A DNA stretch of 63,184 nucleotides from Ruminococcus sp. (GCA_017516465.1 JAFXCR010000032.1:1-63184), one strand, 5' to 3'. Counted from the first letter of the stretch, positions 53,006 through 62,805 are shown. Program-made: numbers and translations. The notes: generated by a model not told the origin, from the sequence alone.

Positions 53006-54220
53006 TTAATCAAAATTCTGACAGAGCGTCACAACAAGAACATCATCAACTGACGGATTTTTAACAAAGTAATCCGTGGTTTCAACTCGTCTGTAAATAC
53101 CATCGTCTCCAAGTTGACGGGTGATTACAGAAACATATTTCTCACCGTTTTCATAAGCCTTCAAGAGATTTTTAATTGAAAATGTCTTGCTGAAAAGCTC
53201 CTGATCATCAGGGTGCATGGTAGAAGATCCATGAGAGATAAGGTCGTCAAAAACTCCGGTAGAAGGGCAGGAGGTAGTTGTAAAATTCTCATAAGCCATC
53301 ATATAATAGCTATTTCTTGTAAGATTTGCCATAATTACAAGAGGGAATTTTGTGAAAACTGCTTGCAAAAGAAGCTTGGAAGCACTTGCCGGAGCCTGAG
53401 CTACAAGGATATCCTCATTGAAATCACTGATAATTCGTTGAGAACAAGCAAGAGCAAACTCATTTGCCGGCATAGGTTTTGCAAATAGATATCCCTGAAT
53501 TATATTACAGTTGCAGGTACGAAGGAATCCAAGCTGTTCACGGGTTTCAACACCTTCTGCAATAGTTATTAGGTTCAATCTCTGGGCAAAGGTGAAAATC
53601 CCCTCAAGAACGATACGTTCCTTTTCGTTTTCACAGTTTCCACTGAGAAGTGAACGATCAATCTTAAGAACGTTAGCGGAGATATCCTTGACAAGGCTCA
53701 ACGAAGAAAAGCCGTTTCCGAAATCATCAATGGCAACATTGAACCCATCGCTTCTTATTTGAGAAACATGAGAGATAATTTCTTTCAAATCACTCATCAT
53801 TGCAGATTCCGTCAATTCAAGTTCTATAAGATTTCTGGGCAGACCGTATCTGTCAACAATCTGACAAAGACGCTGACGGAAGCAGTTCTCACGGATATGC
53901 TTTCTTGAAAAATTTACAGCAATCGGGACGCAGTTAAGACCTTCATCTCTTCGTTGTTTAAGGAACTTGCACACTTCCTTAAGAATATGCCAGTCAATTT
54001 TAAGAATAAGATCAGTCTGCTCAGCACAGGGGATAAATTTATCAGGTGTAATTACCTTTCCATCCGGAGTAATCCATCTGGCGAGAGCTTCAGCACTCAC
54101 AAGGCAACCTGTAATCGAGTCGTATTGGGGCTGATAGTATGGATTTATCTGCCCGTTTTTAAGTGCTTCTTCAATTTCGTTCGTTAATGCAAGATCGTAG
54201 TCTGCTGGAACAGATACCAT
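53006..54220 (-). CDS. c-di-GMP phosphodiesterase (EAL) with C-terminal PAS-like domain
   Basis: This 404-residue cytoplasmic protein starts directly with the EAL domain (about 10-255). All catalytic motifs are present: EALAR, AVNFSRKHI, ELTES, DDFGNGFSSL, LKIDRSLL, AEGVET and GYLFAKPM. It should hydrolyse c-di-GMP. The rest (270-404) looks like a PAS/sensor domain (NSYYMMAYENFTTTSC, MHPDDQELFSK, VITRQLGDDGIYRRVETTDYFV). The start at 54220 has an AAGGTGGG site. The promoter TTGCTT-17-TATAAT precedes it at about 54257-54285. It is the likely counterpart of the GGDEF protein encoded at 36.3 kb. Confidence 0.92.
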   Translation of the reverse strand: MVSVPADYDLALTNEIEEALKNGQINPYYQPQYDSITGCLVSAEALARWITPDGKVITPDKFIPCAEQTDLILKIDWHILKEVCKFLKQRRDEGLNCVPIAVNFSRKHIRENCFRQRLCQIVDRYGLPRNLIELELTESAMMSDLKEIISHVSQIRSDGFNVAIDDFGNGFSSLSLVKDISANVLKIDRSLLSGNCENEKERIVLEGIFTFAQRLNLITIAEGVETREQLGFLRTCNCNIIQGYLFAKPMPANEFALACSQRIISDFNEDILVAQAPASASKLLLQAVFTKFPLVIMANLTRNSYYMMAYENFTTTSCPSTGVFDDLISHGSSTMHPDDQELFSKTFSIKNLLKAYENGEKYVSVITRQLGDDGIYRRVETTDYFVKNPSVDDVLVVTLCQNFD

Positions 54221-54386
54221 AGAATTCCCACCTTTATTTTTATTTATGTGATTATTATAGCATGATTGGTATAAAAAAGCAATAGCTAACAATCAACTTT
54301 GTTTAAATATACCAAAAACAGTTATGTTAAAATGTATCTCATCACGAAAAAACTTCGAAATAATTAACAAAAAATTAAAAATAAAA

Positions 54387-54406
54387 CCGGCAGAATAAAC
54401 TGCCGG
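54387..54406 (-). terminator. terminator of the GNAT gene
   Basis: On the minus strand CCGGCAG and CTGCCGG arms followed by TTTTATTTTTAATTTTTT, about 19 bases after the stop. Confidence 0.9.
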
Positions 54407-54424
54407 CTAAAGAATTATCCGATT

Positions 54425-55078
54425 TTATTTTATAAACGAATGAGAATGAATGAAAAATTCTTCCTGACTTGGCTGCCATGACTTTTCTTTCGGTGGAAAT
54501 AATCTGTCAAATTCAGCAACTGCATCAGCATCACTGCATGGCTCATCTGCATTACTTGGATGATAAAACCATTTTCTTCCGTCAAGAGCATTTTCTGTAA
54601 GGACCTTTACGAGAAGAGCAGCTGGATAAACGTCACCTTCGAAGCATACATTGTATTTTTTACAGCTTTTGTAACCGCGTGCGACATAATTGTCGGGATT
54701 TCCGAAATTAATTATAGTATCATAACCAAGCTCAGCAGCTTTAATGAAGGTGTATTCAAGTAAAGCCTTTCCGTATCCCTTACGCTGATAATTGGGATGA
54801 ACACAAAGAGGTCCCATTGTTAGAACTTCTTTTTCTGTCCCATTTTCATCAACAAGTCTGCCTCTGGTGTACTTTATATCAGCAATGATTATTCCATCTT
54901 TTTCAAGGATGTATCCAAGTTCTGGGATATATGATTCGTGATCTCTCATTACATGGATAAAATAGTGCTCATCACAGCCGGGAAAGCTGAGATTCCAGAA
55001 TGCTTCACGAGCAAGATTTTCTACCTCGCGGTAATCGTTTTTTGTTTCCAAACGGATAATATAGTCATTTTTATTCAT
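54425..55078 (-). CDS. GNAT-family N-acetyltransferase
   Basis: The 217-residue protein has an acetyl-CoA binding signature: VLTMGPLCVHPNYQRKGYGKALLEYTFIKAAELGY, then IINFGNPDNYVARGYKSC. N-terminal strands (IIRLETKNDYREVENLAREAFW) fit the fold. The start at 55078 has GGAGG at 8 bases; an upstream in-frame extension lacks one and reads through a leader hairpin. The substrate is unknown. Confidence 0.9.
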   Translation of the reverse strand: MNKNDYIIRLETKNDYREVENLAREAFWNLSFPGCDEHYFIHVMRDHESYIPELGYILEKDGIIIADIKYTRGRLVDENGTEKEVLTMGPLCVHPNYQRKGYGKALLEYTFIKAAELGYDTIINFGNPDNYVARGYKSCKKYNVCFEGDVYPAALLVKVLTENALDGRKWFYHPSNADEPCSDADAVAEFDRLFPPKEKSWQPSQEEFFIHSHSFIK

Positions 55079-55110
55079 TGTTTTTCCTCCTGAACGTAAT
55101 TGACGAAAAC

Positions 55111-55150
55111 ACGGGAGGTTTGTGTGAGAATGTAGTCGCAAACCTCCCGT
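55111..55150 (-). promoter_or_regulatory. strong hairpin in the GNAT leader
   Basis: ACGGGAGGTTTG and CAAACCTCCCGT form a perfect 12-base stem with a 16-base loop, 33 bases upstream of the GNAT start, followed on the minus strand by GTTTTCG. It could be an attenuator. Confidence 0.55.
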
Positions 55151-55331
55151 TTACGCTGCAATCTCCTTTTTAGCTGTATTTTTCAAAAAAACTCTCCTTA
55201 AATATAATTCAATAAATTCGCATATACATTTTTATTGTATTCTGCATATAAAGTATATCACTTTATTCGAAATATGTCAATACTTTTTTAATAATTTGAT
55301 TTTTGTCATCTATTATGGATAATATTGGAAA

Positions 55332-56129
55332 TCAGATTGCTCCGATTCCGTGATTAAGCGGTCCACTGCCATTTCCTAAATCCAGCATAGTAGATAACGC
55401 TGCCGAAATGTATTCCTTTGCAAGCTTTATCGACTTCTTTAAATCGTATCCTTTTGCAATATTTGAAGCTATTGCACTTGAAAGAGTACAGCCTGTTCCA
55501 TGAGTATTCGGGTTATTGATACGTACGCCTTCAAACCACGTTGCTTCTTCGTTTTCATAAAGCAAATCGTTTGCATCACTGATACTGTGGCCACCTTTGA
55601 GAAGCACTGCACAGCCGTAATTTTTGAATATGATATCTGCGGCTGTTTCCATATCTGCTTTGTCTGATATTTTTATTCCCGAAAGCACCTCTGCCTCGGA
55701 AATATTGGGTGTGATAACTGTCGCTATTGGCAGTAATTTTTCTTTCAGCACAATTACTGCTTCCTCGGAAATAAGCCTTGCTCCGCTTGTTGCAATCATC
55801 ACAGGATCAACTACAATATTTTTTGCTTTATAAAATTCCATTCTTTCTGCAATCACCTCTATCAGTTCTGCATTTGGTATCATTCCGGTTTTCACGGCAT
55901 CGGGAAAAATATCTGTAAATACTGCATCAATCTGCTGTCCGAGAAATTCGGGAGCAACTTCAGAAATTGCCGTTACTTCCATAGTATTCTGGGCGGTAAG
56001 AGCAGTAATTGCACTCATCCCGTAAACTCCGTTTGCAAGCATTGTTTTTATATCAGCCTGAATTCCTGCACCGCCGCTGCAGTCGCTTCCTGCGATTGTA
56101 AGGGCGGTTTTCATTTTACTGTAATTCAT
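55332..56129 (-). CDS. thiD: hydroxymethylpyrimidine/phosphomethylpyrimidine kinase
   Basis: ThiD phosphorylates HMP and HMP-P. The 265 residues contain TIAGSDCSGGAGIQADIKTM, GVYGMSAITALTAQNT, VVDPVMIATSGA and NTHGTGCTLSSAIAS. ATG at 56129 has GAAGGAGG at 7 bases and overlaps the thiE stop by 14 bases. It is the last gene of the TPP-controlled operon. Confidence 0.96.
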   Translation of the reverse strand: MNYSKMKTALTIAGSDCSGGAGIQADIKTMLANGVYGMSAITALTAQNTMEVTAISEVAPEFLGQQIDAVFTDIFPDAVKTGMIPNAELIEVIAERMEFYKAKNIVVDPVMIATSGARLISEEAVIVLKEKLLPIATVITPNISEAEVLSGIKISDKADMETAADIIFKNYGCAVLLKGGHSISDANDLLYENEEATWFEGVRINNPNTHGTGCTLSSAIASNIAKGYDLKKSIKLAKEYISAALSTMLDLGNGSGPLNHGIGAI

Positions 56130-56745
56130 CAAATGCCTCCTTCAGTTCCTTTGCCGCGTTACATGGCGATTCTGCCTTCATAATCGCAGAGACTGCACAT
56201 ATGCCGTCAATTCCGCTGCCTTTAAGAACGTGGATATTGTTCTTGTTCAGACCGCCTATTGCATTTACTTTTATCGGTACTGCGTTTACAATTTCTTTCA
56301 GTGTGTCAACGCTTGTCAGCACGGTTTTAACCTTAGTAGTTGTGGGATAAATTGCACCTACTCCAAGATAATCTGCACCCTGTTCATAGGCTTCAACAGC
56401 TTGCGGTACGGTCTTTGCGGTTGCACCTACGATTTTATTATCTCCCATAAGCTTTCGTGCAATTTTAACAGGCATATCTGACTGTCCAACATGAACGCCT
56501 TCCGCATTTACAACAAGTGCAACATCAACTCTGTCATCAATGATAAGCGGGATATCGTACCGCATAGTTATTTTATGTACTTTTTCTGCAAGAGTTATAT
56601 ACTCCCTTGTTGTACGCTCTTTTTCTCGAAGCTGAACAAGTGTAACTCCACCTTTGCAAGCTTCTTCAACACGATAAAGTAACTCATCCTCACTATAATT
56701 CGTGCTGTCCGTAATAAAATACATTGTCGTATCAAGATTTTTCAT
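56116..56745 (-). CDS. thiE: thiamine-phosphate synthase
   Basis: The enzyme joins HMP-PP to thiazole phosphate. It has 209 residues from ATG 56745 (a GTG two codons earlier is in frame) with TLVQLREKERTTREY, DDRVDVALVVNAEGVHVGQSD, GADYLGVGAIYPTTTK, AIGGLNKNNI and GIDGICAVSAIMKA. The start has GAGG five bases upstream. Confidence 0.95.
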   Translation of the reverse strand: MKNLDTTMYFITDSTNYSEDELLYRVEEACKGGVTLVQLREKERTTREYITLAEKVHKITMRYDIPLIIDDRVDVALVVNAEGVHVGQSDMPVKIARKLMGDNKIVGATAKTVPQAVEAYEQGADYLGVGAIYPTTTKVKTVLTSVDTLKEIVNAVPIKVNAIGGLNKNNIHVLKGSGIDGICAVSAIMKAESPCNAAKELKEAFDELQ

Positions 56746-56752
56746 AAGCACC

Positions 56753-58006
56753 TCACATATAGATATAATCGTTTAACACGGGCTGTAAACCCTCGTTTTC
56801 TATGTCTTTGTACATCACGTCAAGCGAACGTGCATCGTTTATTTCAAATTGCTCATCGCCTTCCGCATGGTCTGATTCTTTACCGCTGTACTTGCTTTCG
56901 TGATCGCCTATTCCCGTAGAAACTCCGGCTGAAACCTTCGTAGCGGCAATTTTTACAATACCGTTGCGGAATGTCTCGCTTTCCCTTGAAGAAACGGTAA
57001 TTCCAACAAACGGAAGAAAAATTCTATATGCACAGATTATCTGGCAAAGTTGTTTTTCGTGAACATCAAGAGGATTAATTTTATCGTTGTTGATAATAGG
57101 ACGAAGCCTTGGACATGATAGCGACATTTCAGCATGGGGATATTTTCTTTGCAGATAATAGACGTGCAGTGCACTTGCTAAAGCGTCCTTGCGGAAATCT
57201 GAAAGTCCCAGAAGTGCCGAGAATGCTACACCCCTCATTCCTCCCATAAGTGCCCTTTCCTGTGCTTCAAAACGGTAAGGATAGACACGCTTGTGACCAA
57301 GAAGATGCAGTTCTGAATATCGGTCGCTGTCGTAGGTTTCCTGAAAAACTGTTACATAATCCGCACCGCATTCGTGGAGATACTTGTACTCATCGGTGTT
57401 GACGGGATATATTTCAAGTCCGACCATACGGAAATATTTTCTCGCAAGCCTGCACGCTTCACCGATATACTTAATATCACTATGAGTACGGCTTTCACCA
57501 GTCAGAATCAGAATTTCCTCCATTCCGCTGTCTGAAATAATCTGCATTTCATGCTCTATCTGCTCCATATCCAGCTTCATACGGCTGATATTGTTGTAGC
57601 AGTTGAAACCGCAGTAAACACAGTAATTCTCGCAGTAATTTGCAATATACAGCGGTGTGAACATATATACAGTGTTTCCGAAATGCTTTGAGGTTTCAAG
57701 TCTTGCACGCTGTGCCATTTTTTCTAAAAAAGGTTCTGCCGCCGGAGATAATAGTGCCTTGAAATCGTCAATTGTACAGGTTTCATGTTCAAGTGCCGCC
57801 TTTACATCCTTTGTGGTATATTTTGAATAATCATAATTGTCCATTTCAGCAAGAACTCTGTCCATTATATCTGACTTAATCCGATCCATGCCGTCCATAT
57901 ACTTCATATGATCTGTACGGCTTGAAGCGTCAGTTTCAAGCTTATGTTTCATTTCAATTGCTTTTGGAGAGAGATGCTCCCCGTCAACAAAAAATCTGTT
58001 ATCCAT
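56753..58006 (-). CDS. thiH: 2-iminoacetate synthase (tyrosine lyase) ThiH
   Basis: This radical SAM enzyme makes dehydroglycine from tyrosine for the thiazole ring. The 417 residues contain the iron-sulfur motif CENYCVYCGFNC, the ThiH motif EEILILTGES, ADYVTVFQETYD and the C-terminal GDEQFEI. Start ATG 58006 follows GAGGTG. The presence of ThiH instead of the glycine oxidase ThiO fits an anaerobe. Confidence 0.96.
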   Translation of the reverse strand: MDNRFFVDGEHLSPKAIEMKHKLETDASSRTDHMKYMDGMDRIKSDIMDRVLAEMDNYDYSKYTTKDVKAALEHETCTIDDFKALLSPAAEPFLEKMAQRARLETSKHFGNTVYMFTPLYIANYCENYCVYCGFNCYNNISRMKLDMEQIEHEMQIISDSGMEEILILTGESRTHSDIKYIGEACRLARKYFRMVGLEIYPVNTDEYKYLHECGADYVTVFQETYDSDRYSELHLLGHKRVYPYRFEAQERALMGGMRGVAFSALLGLSDFRKDALASALHVYYLQRKYPHAEMSLSCPRLRPIINNDKINPLDVHEKQLCQIICAYRIFLPFVGITVSSRESETFRNGIVKIAATKVSAGVSTGIGDHESKYSGKESDHAEGDEQFEINDARSLDVMYKDIENEGLQPVLNDYIYM

Positions 58007-58013
58007 ACGCACC

Positions 58014-58781
58014 TCAATCTCTCAGAAAACCTGTCAGCGGATCGGATGCCGAAGCTCCTCTTGTAAGTACTCGTCCGAGTCCTGATAAATATGCTTTTCG
58101 TCCGGCTTCAACAGCATTCTTGAAAGCTGAAGCCATCAGAGGAACATTTCCGGCGGTTGCAAGGGCTGTATTCGCCATAATTGCCGCAGCACCCATTTCC
58201 ATAGCTTCACAAGCCTGTGATGGTCTGCCGATTCCTGCGTCAACTATAACAGGCAGATCAATTTCATCAATGAGGATCTGTATAAATTCCTTTGCGGCAA
58301 GTCCCTTATTTGAGCCAATCGGTGCAGCAAGCGGCATTACAGCGGATGCTCCGGCATTGACCAGATCTCTTGCCGCATACAGATCAGGATACATATACGG
58401 CAGTACCACAAATCCCTCTTTTGCAAGAATTTCAGTTGCTTTTATGGTTTCGTTATTATCGGGAAGAAGATACTTTGTATCTCGCATAATTTCAATTTTT
58501 ACAAAATCTCCGCAGCCTATTTCACGGGCAAGCCTTGCAATTCTAACTGCTTCCTCTGCTGTTCTTGCTCCCGATGTATTAGGCAGAAGCGTTACTCCTT
58601 CCGGTATGTAGTCAAGAATATTTTCTTTCTCTTTTGTATTTGCACGACGCACCGCAAGAGTGATAATTTCAGCTCCGGCATCACGGATAGCCGCTTCGAT
58701 AAGATTAAGTGAATACTTTCCCGAACCAAGAATGAAACGGGAATTGAACTCGTGTCCGCCTAAAATAAATTTATCTTCCAT
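58014..58781 (-). CDS. thiG: thiazole synthase
   Basis: The 255-residue TIM-barrel enzyme has [19 protein letters not shown], the Schiff-base Lys region [15 protein letters not shown] and [21 protein letters not shown]. Start ATG 58781 has AAAGGAA at 7 bases; upstream frame extension lacks a site and overlaps thiF. It lies seven bases before thiH. Confidence 0.96.
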   Translation of the reverse strand: MEDKFILGGHEFNSRFILGSGKYSLNLIEAAIRDAGAEIITLAVRRANTKEKENILDYIPEGVTLLPNTSGARTAEEAVRIARLAREIGCGDFVKIEIMRDTKYLLPDNNETIKATEILAKEGFVVLPYMYPDLYAARDLVNAGASAVMPLAAPIGSNKGLAAKEFIQILIDEIDLPVIVDAGIGRPSQACEAMEMGAAAIMANTALATAGNVPLMASAFKNAVEAGRKAYLSGLGRVLTRGASASDPLTGFLRD

Positions 58782-58794
58782 AATGAATTCCTTT

Positions 58795-59421
58795 CTATAC
58801 TTCAAATTTTTCTGCAATAATACGCAGAATTGTGTTAGCCTGATGTGCAGCACATATCATCACACGAGGAGCGAAAAGTGTTCCGTCATCTGATATATCA
58901 TTCATTCTATCGCCGCATATATATAGTCTTTTACCGAGTTTTTTTGTAACTATCATGTTGCCTGAATGAAGTCCGGACATCCCCGATGCCGCAACAATAT
59001 ATTTCTCAGGATAACGCTCTGTCACTCCATCCACAAGAATCGACTTATTCTCCGCATTGTCGAAGCACTCACACACAATGTCACAGTCTGCAATAAGTGA
59101 CAGATTATTCTCCGTAAGCTTTACGGTATGCGTTATGACATTGCAGTAGGGAGTATTTTCTGTCAGAATACTTTTCATTGCTTCGGTCTTGTACATTCCT
59201 AAATGAGAAACAGCATACTGCTGACGGTGCAGATTTGATATATCAACTCTGTCAAAGTCGATGAGAATGAGTGTTCCCACACCTGACCTTGCAAGTGATA
59301 TCGCCACATTTGAGCCAAGACCGCCAAGTCCGCAGACTGCAACACAGCTTTGCGAAAATTTCTGCTGTAAATCAGCTCCATGCCGCTGTTCAAGCGTACT
59401 GTACCACACCTCTCTTGTCAT
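58795..59421 (-). CDS. thiF: sulfur carrier protein ThiS adenylyltransferase
   Basis: This 208-residue E1-like enzyme activates ThiS. It has [28 protein letters not shown] for ATP and the acidic turn, and [14 protein letters not shown]. The zinc-binding CxxC pairs of the larger ThiF/MoeB proteins are missing, consistent with the short ThiF2 type in Clostridia. Its ATG at 59421 overlaps the thiS stop, with GGGAGG at 8 bases. Confidence 0.93.
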   Translation of the reverse strand: MTREVWYSTLEQRHGADLQQKFSQSCVAVCGLGGLGSNVAISLARSGVGTLILIDFDRVDISNLHRQQYAVSHLGMYKTEAMKSILTENTPYCNVITHTVKLTENNLSLIADCDIVCECFDNAENKSILVDGVTERYPEKYIVAASGMSGLHSGNMIVTKKLGKRLYICGDRMNDISDDGTLFAPRVMICAAHQANTILRIIAEKFEV

Positions 59422-59422
59422 A

Positions 59423-59617
59423 TCAGCCGCCTCCCACAAAGCTTACAACTTCTATTACATCACCGTCTTTAAGAAATGTACTTTCATACTGCGATTTCGG
59501 CAGAATATCCTCATTCATTTCAACAGCTACACGTTTTATATCGTATCCATTTTCAGCAAGGAATTCAGCCACTGATTTTCCTGCTGAATCCTTTTCAATT
59601 CCATTTATTTTTATCAT
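59423..59617 (-). CDS. thiS: sulfur carrier protein ThiS
   Basis: The 64-residue ubiquitin-like protein ends in VVSFVGGG, carrying the C-terminal Gly-Gly needed for thiocarboxylation. The sequence KINGIEKDSAGKSVAEFLAENG and RVAVEMNEDILPKSQY fits the family. Start has GAGGTG at 7 bases. Confidence 0.95.
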   Translation of the reverse strand: MIKINGIEKDSAGKSVAEFLAENGYDIKRVAVEMNEDILPKSQYESTFLKDGDVIEVVSFVGGG

Positions 59618-59626
59618 GCTGTCACC

Positions 59627-60925
59627 TCACAGAATGTCGATATATTCACCCTCAAGAGCCTTATTCATGCTTCTCACTGCACAGAATTTTCCGCACATAG
59701 AACAGCTTTCCTCAATTTCCGGCTTTCTGCTCTCACGGATATTTTTTGCAGTATCCGGATCAATTGAGCACTCCCACTGTCTGTCCCAGTTGAATGTCCT
59801 GCGTGCATCTGCCATTTTATCATCTATATCCCTTGCATGAGGAATGTGCTTTGCAATATCAGCAGCGTGAGCTGCAATTTTAGAGGCGATTATACCCTGT
59901 TTTACGTCGTCTACGTTAGGAAGTGCAAGATGCTCTGCCGGAGTTACATAGCATAGAAATGCCGCACCCGATGCCGCTGCAACAGCACCGCCAATCGCAG
60001 AAGTTATATGATCATAGCCCGGAGCAATATCGGTGACAATTGGACCAAGAACGTAAAACGGTGCACCCATACATATAGTCTGCTGAAGCTTCATATTTGC
60101 TTCGATCTGGTCAAGCGGCATATGACCGGGTCCCTCTATCATTACCTGTACATCCTTTTCCCACGCCCTTTTTGTCAGTTCACCAAGACGAACAAGTTCT
60201 TCGATCTGGCATACATCGCTTGCATCAGCAAGACAACCTGGACGACAAGCATCACCAAGAGAAATTGTTACATCATATTCACGGCATATATCGAGAATTT
60301 CATCAAAATGTTCATAGAAAGGATTTTCATTTCCTGTCATACTCATCCATGCAAATACAAGTGAACCACCTCTTGATACTATATTCATTTTTCTTTTATG
60401 CTGTTTGATTTGCTCGATAGTTTTTCGTGTGATTCCGCAATGAAGAGTAACAAAGTCAACGCCGTCCTCAGCGTGCAGACGCACCACATCGATAAAATCC
60501 TTTGCTGTCAGCTTTGCAAGGTCACGCTGATAGTGAATTACGCTGTCATAAACGGGGACAGTTCCAATCATTGCAGGACATTCTGCAACAAGCTTCTGTC
60601 TGAATGGCTGAGTGTTGCCGTGAGAGGACAAGTCCATGATAGCCTCTGCTCCCATGTTTACAGCCGCCATAACCTTTTCCATTTCAATGTCGTAATTCTT
60701 GCAGTCCCGTGATACACCGAGATTGACATTGATTTTTGTTCGCAGCATAGAGCCAACACCATTCGGCTCAATACACTTGTGAAGTCGATTTGCACATATT
60801 ACAACCTGACCTTTTGCAACAAGGCTGCGAATTTCCTCAGGAGTAAGGTATTCCTTAGCTGCAACCGCTTCCATTTCTTTTGTGATGATTCCTTTTCTTG
60901 CCGCTTCCATTTGTGTTTTGTACAT
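59627..60925 (-). CDS. thiC: phosphomethylpyrimidine synthase
   Basis: The radical SAM enzyme converts AIR into HMP-P. The 432 residues include [35 protein letters not shown] and the C-terminal cluster motif CSMCGKFC. The N-terminus is the short clostridial form. It is the first gene behind the TPP riboswitch, with GGAGG before its start. Confidence 0.97.
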   Translation of the reverse strand: MYKTQMEAARKGIITKEMEAVAAKEYLTPEEIRSLVAKGQVVICANRLHKCIEPNGVGSMLRTKINVNLGVSRDCKNYDIEMEKVMAAVNMGAEAIMDLSSHGNTQPFRQKLVAECPAMIGTVPVYDSVIHYQRDLAKLTAKDFIDVVRLHAEDGVDFVTLHCGITRKTIEQIKQHKRKMNIVSRGGSLVFAWMSMTGNENPFYEHFDEILDICREYDVTISLGDACRPGCLADASDVCQIEELVRLGELTKRAWEKDVQVMIEGPGHMPLDQIEANMKLQQTICMGAPFYVLGPIVTDIAPGYDHITSAIGGAVAAASGAAFLCYVTPAEHLALPNVDDVKQGIIASKIAAHAADIAKHIPHARDIDDKMADARRTFNWDRQWECSIDPDTAKNIRESRKPEIEESCSMCGKFCAVRSMNKALEGEYIDIL

Positions 60926-60970
60926 ATTATTCCTCCGTTATAATTTATTCAATTATACAGACGGAAATAA

Positions 60971-61001
60971 AAAAGGAAGCCACCGATTTCGATAGCTTCC
61001 T
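60971..61001 (-). terminator. TPP-controlled terminator
   Basis: On the minus strand AGGAAGC-ATCGA and TCGGT-GCTTCCT arms followed by TTTTTTATTT, between the aptamer and thiC. Confidence 0.85.
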
Positions 61002-61045
61002 AATATGCAATATTTTTATTGCACCGACGTGTAAGCGTCAGTGCT

Positions 61046-61139
61046 TTACAGTCGTCCCTACGTTGGCATTATCCAAATCAGGTTATCGGTCGAAGGTTAC
61101 ACCTTCCTCTCAGCCTGTAATACAAGCTCCCGTCTGTTT
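61046..61139 (-). promoter_or_regulatory. TPP riboswitch (Thi box)
   Basis: On the minus strand the conserved parts are GGGAGCTTG, CAGGCTGAGAGGAAGG, GACCGATAACCTGATTTGGA, TAATGCCAACGTAGGGA. An additional hairpin and the terminator at 60971-61001 form the expression platform. TPP binding should stop transcription of the thi operon. Confidence 0.96.
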
Positions 61140-61151
61140 AATTGTATTTAC

Positions 61152-61180
61152 ATTATACAACATCTGAAGAATAAATGCAA
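61152..61180 (-). promoter_or_regulatory. promoter of the thi operon
   Basis: On the minus strand TTGCAT, a 17-base spacer and TATAAT, ending 12 bases before the aptamer. Confidence 0.82.
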
Positions 61181-61549
61181 GTGTTTTAGAAAATTTTTCA
61201 TATAAAAATCAGGATAAAAAAGAATTTCAAAAAAATGTATATTTACAGAATTAATATGATGATTCCTTTGCATATTAAACATATTCGAGAAAGAAATTTC
61301 TTATCTGCGGTAGAGAATCGTGAAAAGTAAGCAGTTCGATAAACAACAGCAGATCTCTCAGGGAAGATGATTGAGTAACATATTATATAAAATGGTGGTT
61401 GGTAAAATAAAAATTAAATGTAAATGGGGGATAGTTATAGTACTGTAAATGTTAAATAGGAGATTCTTATTGACGTTTAATTGGAAATATAGTATAATAT
61501 TTATAAGCTTAAAGCTTTGATTAGACAATTTCAGATAGGAGGAACTCAA
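61181..61549. other. intergenic region
   Basis: No gene is apparent in this 370-base AT-rich stretch. It holds a promoter TTGACG-17-TATAAT (61470-61498) for the following dockerin gene. Confidence 0.7.
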
Positions 61550-62203
61550 ATGAAAAAGTTATTGTGTCTTCTTACCGCAGCAGATCCCTTTGTCTTCTCA
61601 TCTTGGGCTAATAATAAAGGAAGTGCAACGATTACAGAAAATACAGAAGATCATGTAACCCTTACTGTTGCCAATGGCGGAAATAAATCGGGCGATGTTA
61701 TGCTCAATTACGATTTATGGGAAGAAAATATGCAGTTCGAGGAAGGTAAGAAATATCGCATCTCCTTTGATATTATATGTGACGGTATAGAAGAAATAAA
61801 CGGTGCAACTCTGAATATCGGATATACAACTTCTGATTATTCAACGGATATTATAGATCATGTAGAAGAACTTACTGTTACATCGCAGACAACGCATACA
61901 GAAATATATTATACACCGACCATGACCTATGACGGAGCATTCTATTTCTATCTCCAAAGCGGAAATAATGAAGCTTATACTGTGACGTTGTCTGATTTAC
62001 AAGTTTTTGAAGTAAAAGTGTCAGGTGATGTCAACGCAGACGAAGAATTTAATGTTGCTGATATAATTACATTGCAGAAATGGCTGCTTGGTGCATCTGA
62101 CGTTACTCTGAATGATTGGCAAACAGCTGATTTATGTAAAGATGATCAACTTGACGTATTTGACTTGTGTCTTATGAGACGTGAATTGGTAAAAGTAAGT
62201 TAA
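61550..62203 (+). CDS. small CBM-like dockerin protein with abnormal signal peptide
   Basis: The 217-residue protein has a CBM4_9-like jelly-roll (about 25-155: LWEENMQFEEGKKYRISFDI, AFYFYLQSGNNEAYTVTLSDLQVFE) and a C-terminal dockerin (GDVNADEEFNVADIITLQKWLL and DLCKDDQLDVFDLCLMRREL). There is no catalytic domain. The start MKKLLCLLTAADPFVFSSW has the basic start and hydrophobic onset of a signal peptide, but it is interrupted by DP and has no clear cleavage site. This suggests an internal deletion. It has an AGGAGG site and a good promoter. Confidence 0.8.
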   Translation: MKKLLCLLTAADPFVFSSWANNKGSATITENTEDHVTLTVANGGNKSGDVMLNYDLWEENMQFEEGKKYRISFDIICDGIEEINGATLNIGYTTSDYSTDIIDHVEELTVTSQTTHTEIYYTPTMTYDGAFYFYLQSGNNEAYTVTLSDLQVFEVKVSGDVNADEEFNVADIITLQKWLLGASDVTLNDWQTADLCKDDQLDVFDLCLMRRELVKVS

Positions 62204-62268
62204 GGAGACTTATTCTAAATTGAGATATATCATATAAAACAGTACATATACAAAGAGCATAAATGGAG

Positions 62269-62297
62269 AAATCCCTCGGAATTCCGAGGGATTTCGT
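62269..62297 (+). terminator. terminator-like palindrome
   Basis: AAATCCCTCGGA and TCCGAGGGATTT form a perfect 12-base stem about 65 bases after the dockerin stop. The following T content is low. Confidence 0.6.
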
Positions 62298-62419
62298 TGT
62301 CAATACGTGACGAAATTGATTACCGCCGCAAATCACGATTCTACGAGTTTTTTCAAGCGTTTCATTGTTTGGAGAGCTTATTTTTTTGCTCAACGGTAAC
62401 GATTTTCGCCCCCCCGACC

Positions 62420-62790
62420 TCAGTTGGTTAGGGTTTCTTTTTTTGCAATTAAACTGAACCCTTCACTTTCCTCAGTGAGGTATTCGTACAGATCTTCAGG
62501 CGAGGTCAGCAGATAAACTTCGAGTCTGTTGTCCTTGGGAATCCCAAAGAAGTTTCATCGTTCTCATCTCTCTCGTAGAGGTAATCACGGATCACACCGA
62601 AGCGTTCAATCATGATACAAGTAAGCATGGTGATCAGATTCTTCAGGAAGTCACATTCCTCCAAGATTCAGTCCTTGCACTCATCAGGGATCTGATTATG
62701 ACCGGTGCTGTTCTGCTTTTTATGTAAAGCCCGAAAATCGGGCTGTTGGTCAAATTCCAACGACGCTCTACGGTGTTGTATGATAAGGTC
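62420..62790 (-). pseudogene. frameshifted coding relic, family unknown
   Basis: On the minus strand a protein-like reading appears (HKKQNSTGHNQIPDECKD, then a stop, then ILEECDFLKNLITMLTCIMIE and RFGVIRDYLYERDENDE). It continues, after a frame change near 62510, as LEVYLLTSPEDLYEYLTEE and SEGFSLIAKKETLTN. One in-frame stop and one frameshift break it. I do not recognise the family. The rest of the 62204-62840 gap holds only hairpins. Confidence 0.5.
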
Positions 62791-62805
62791 GGTCAATGAT
62801 AAAAA

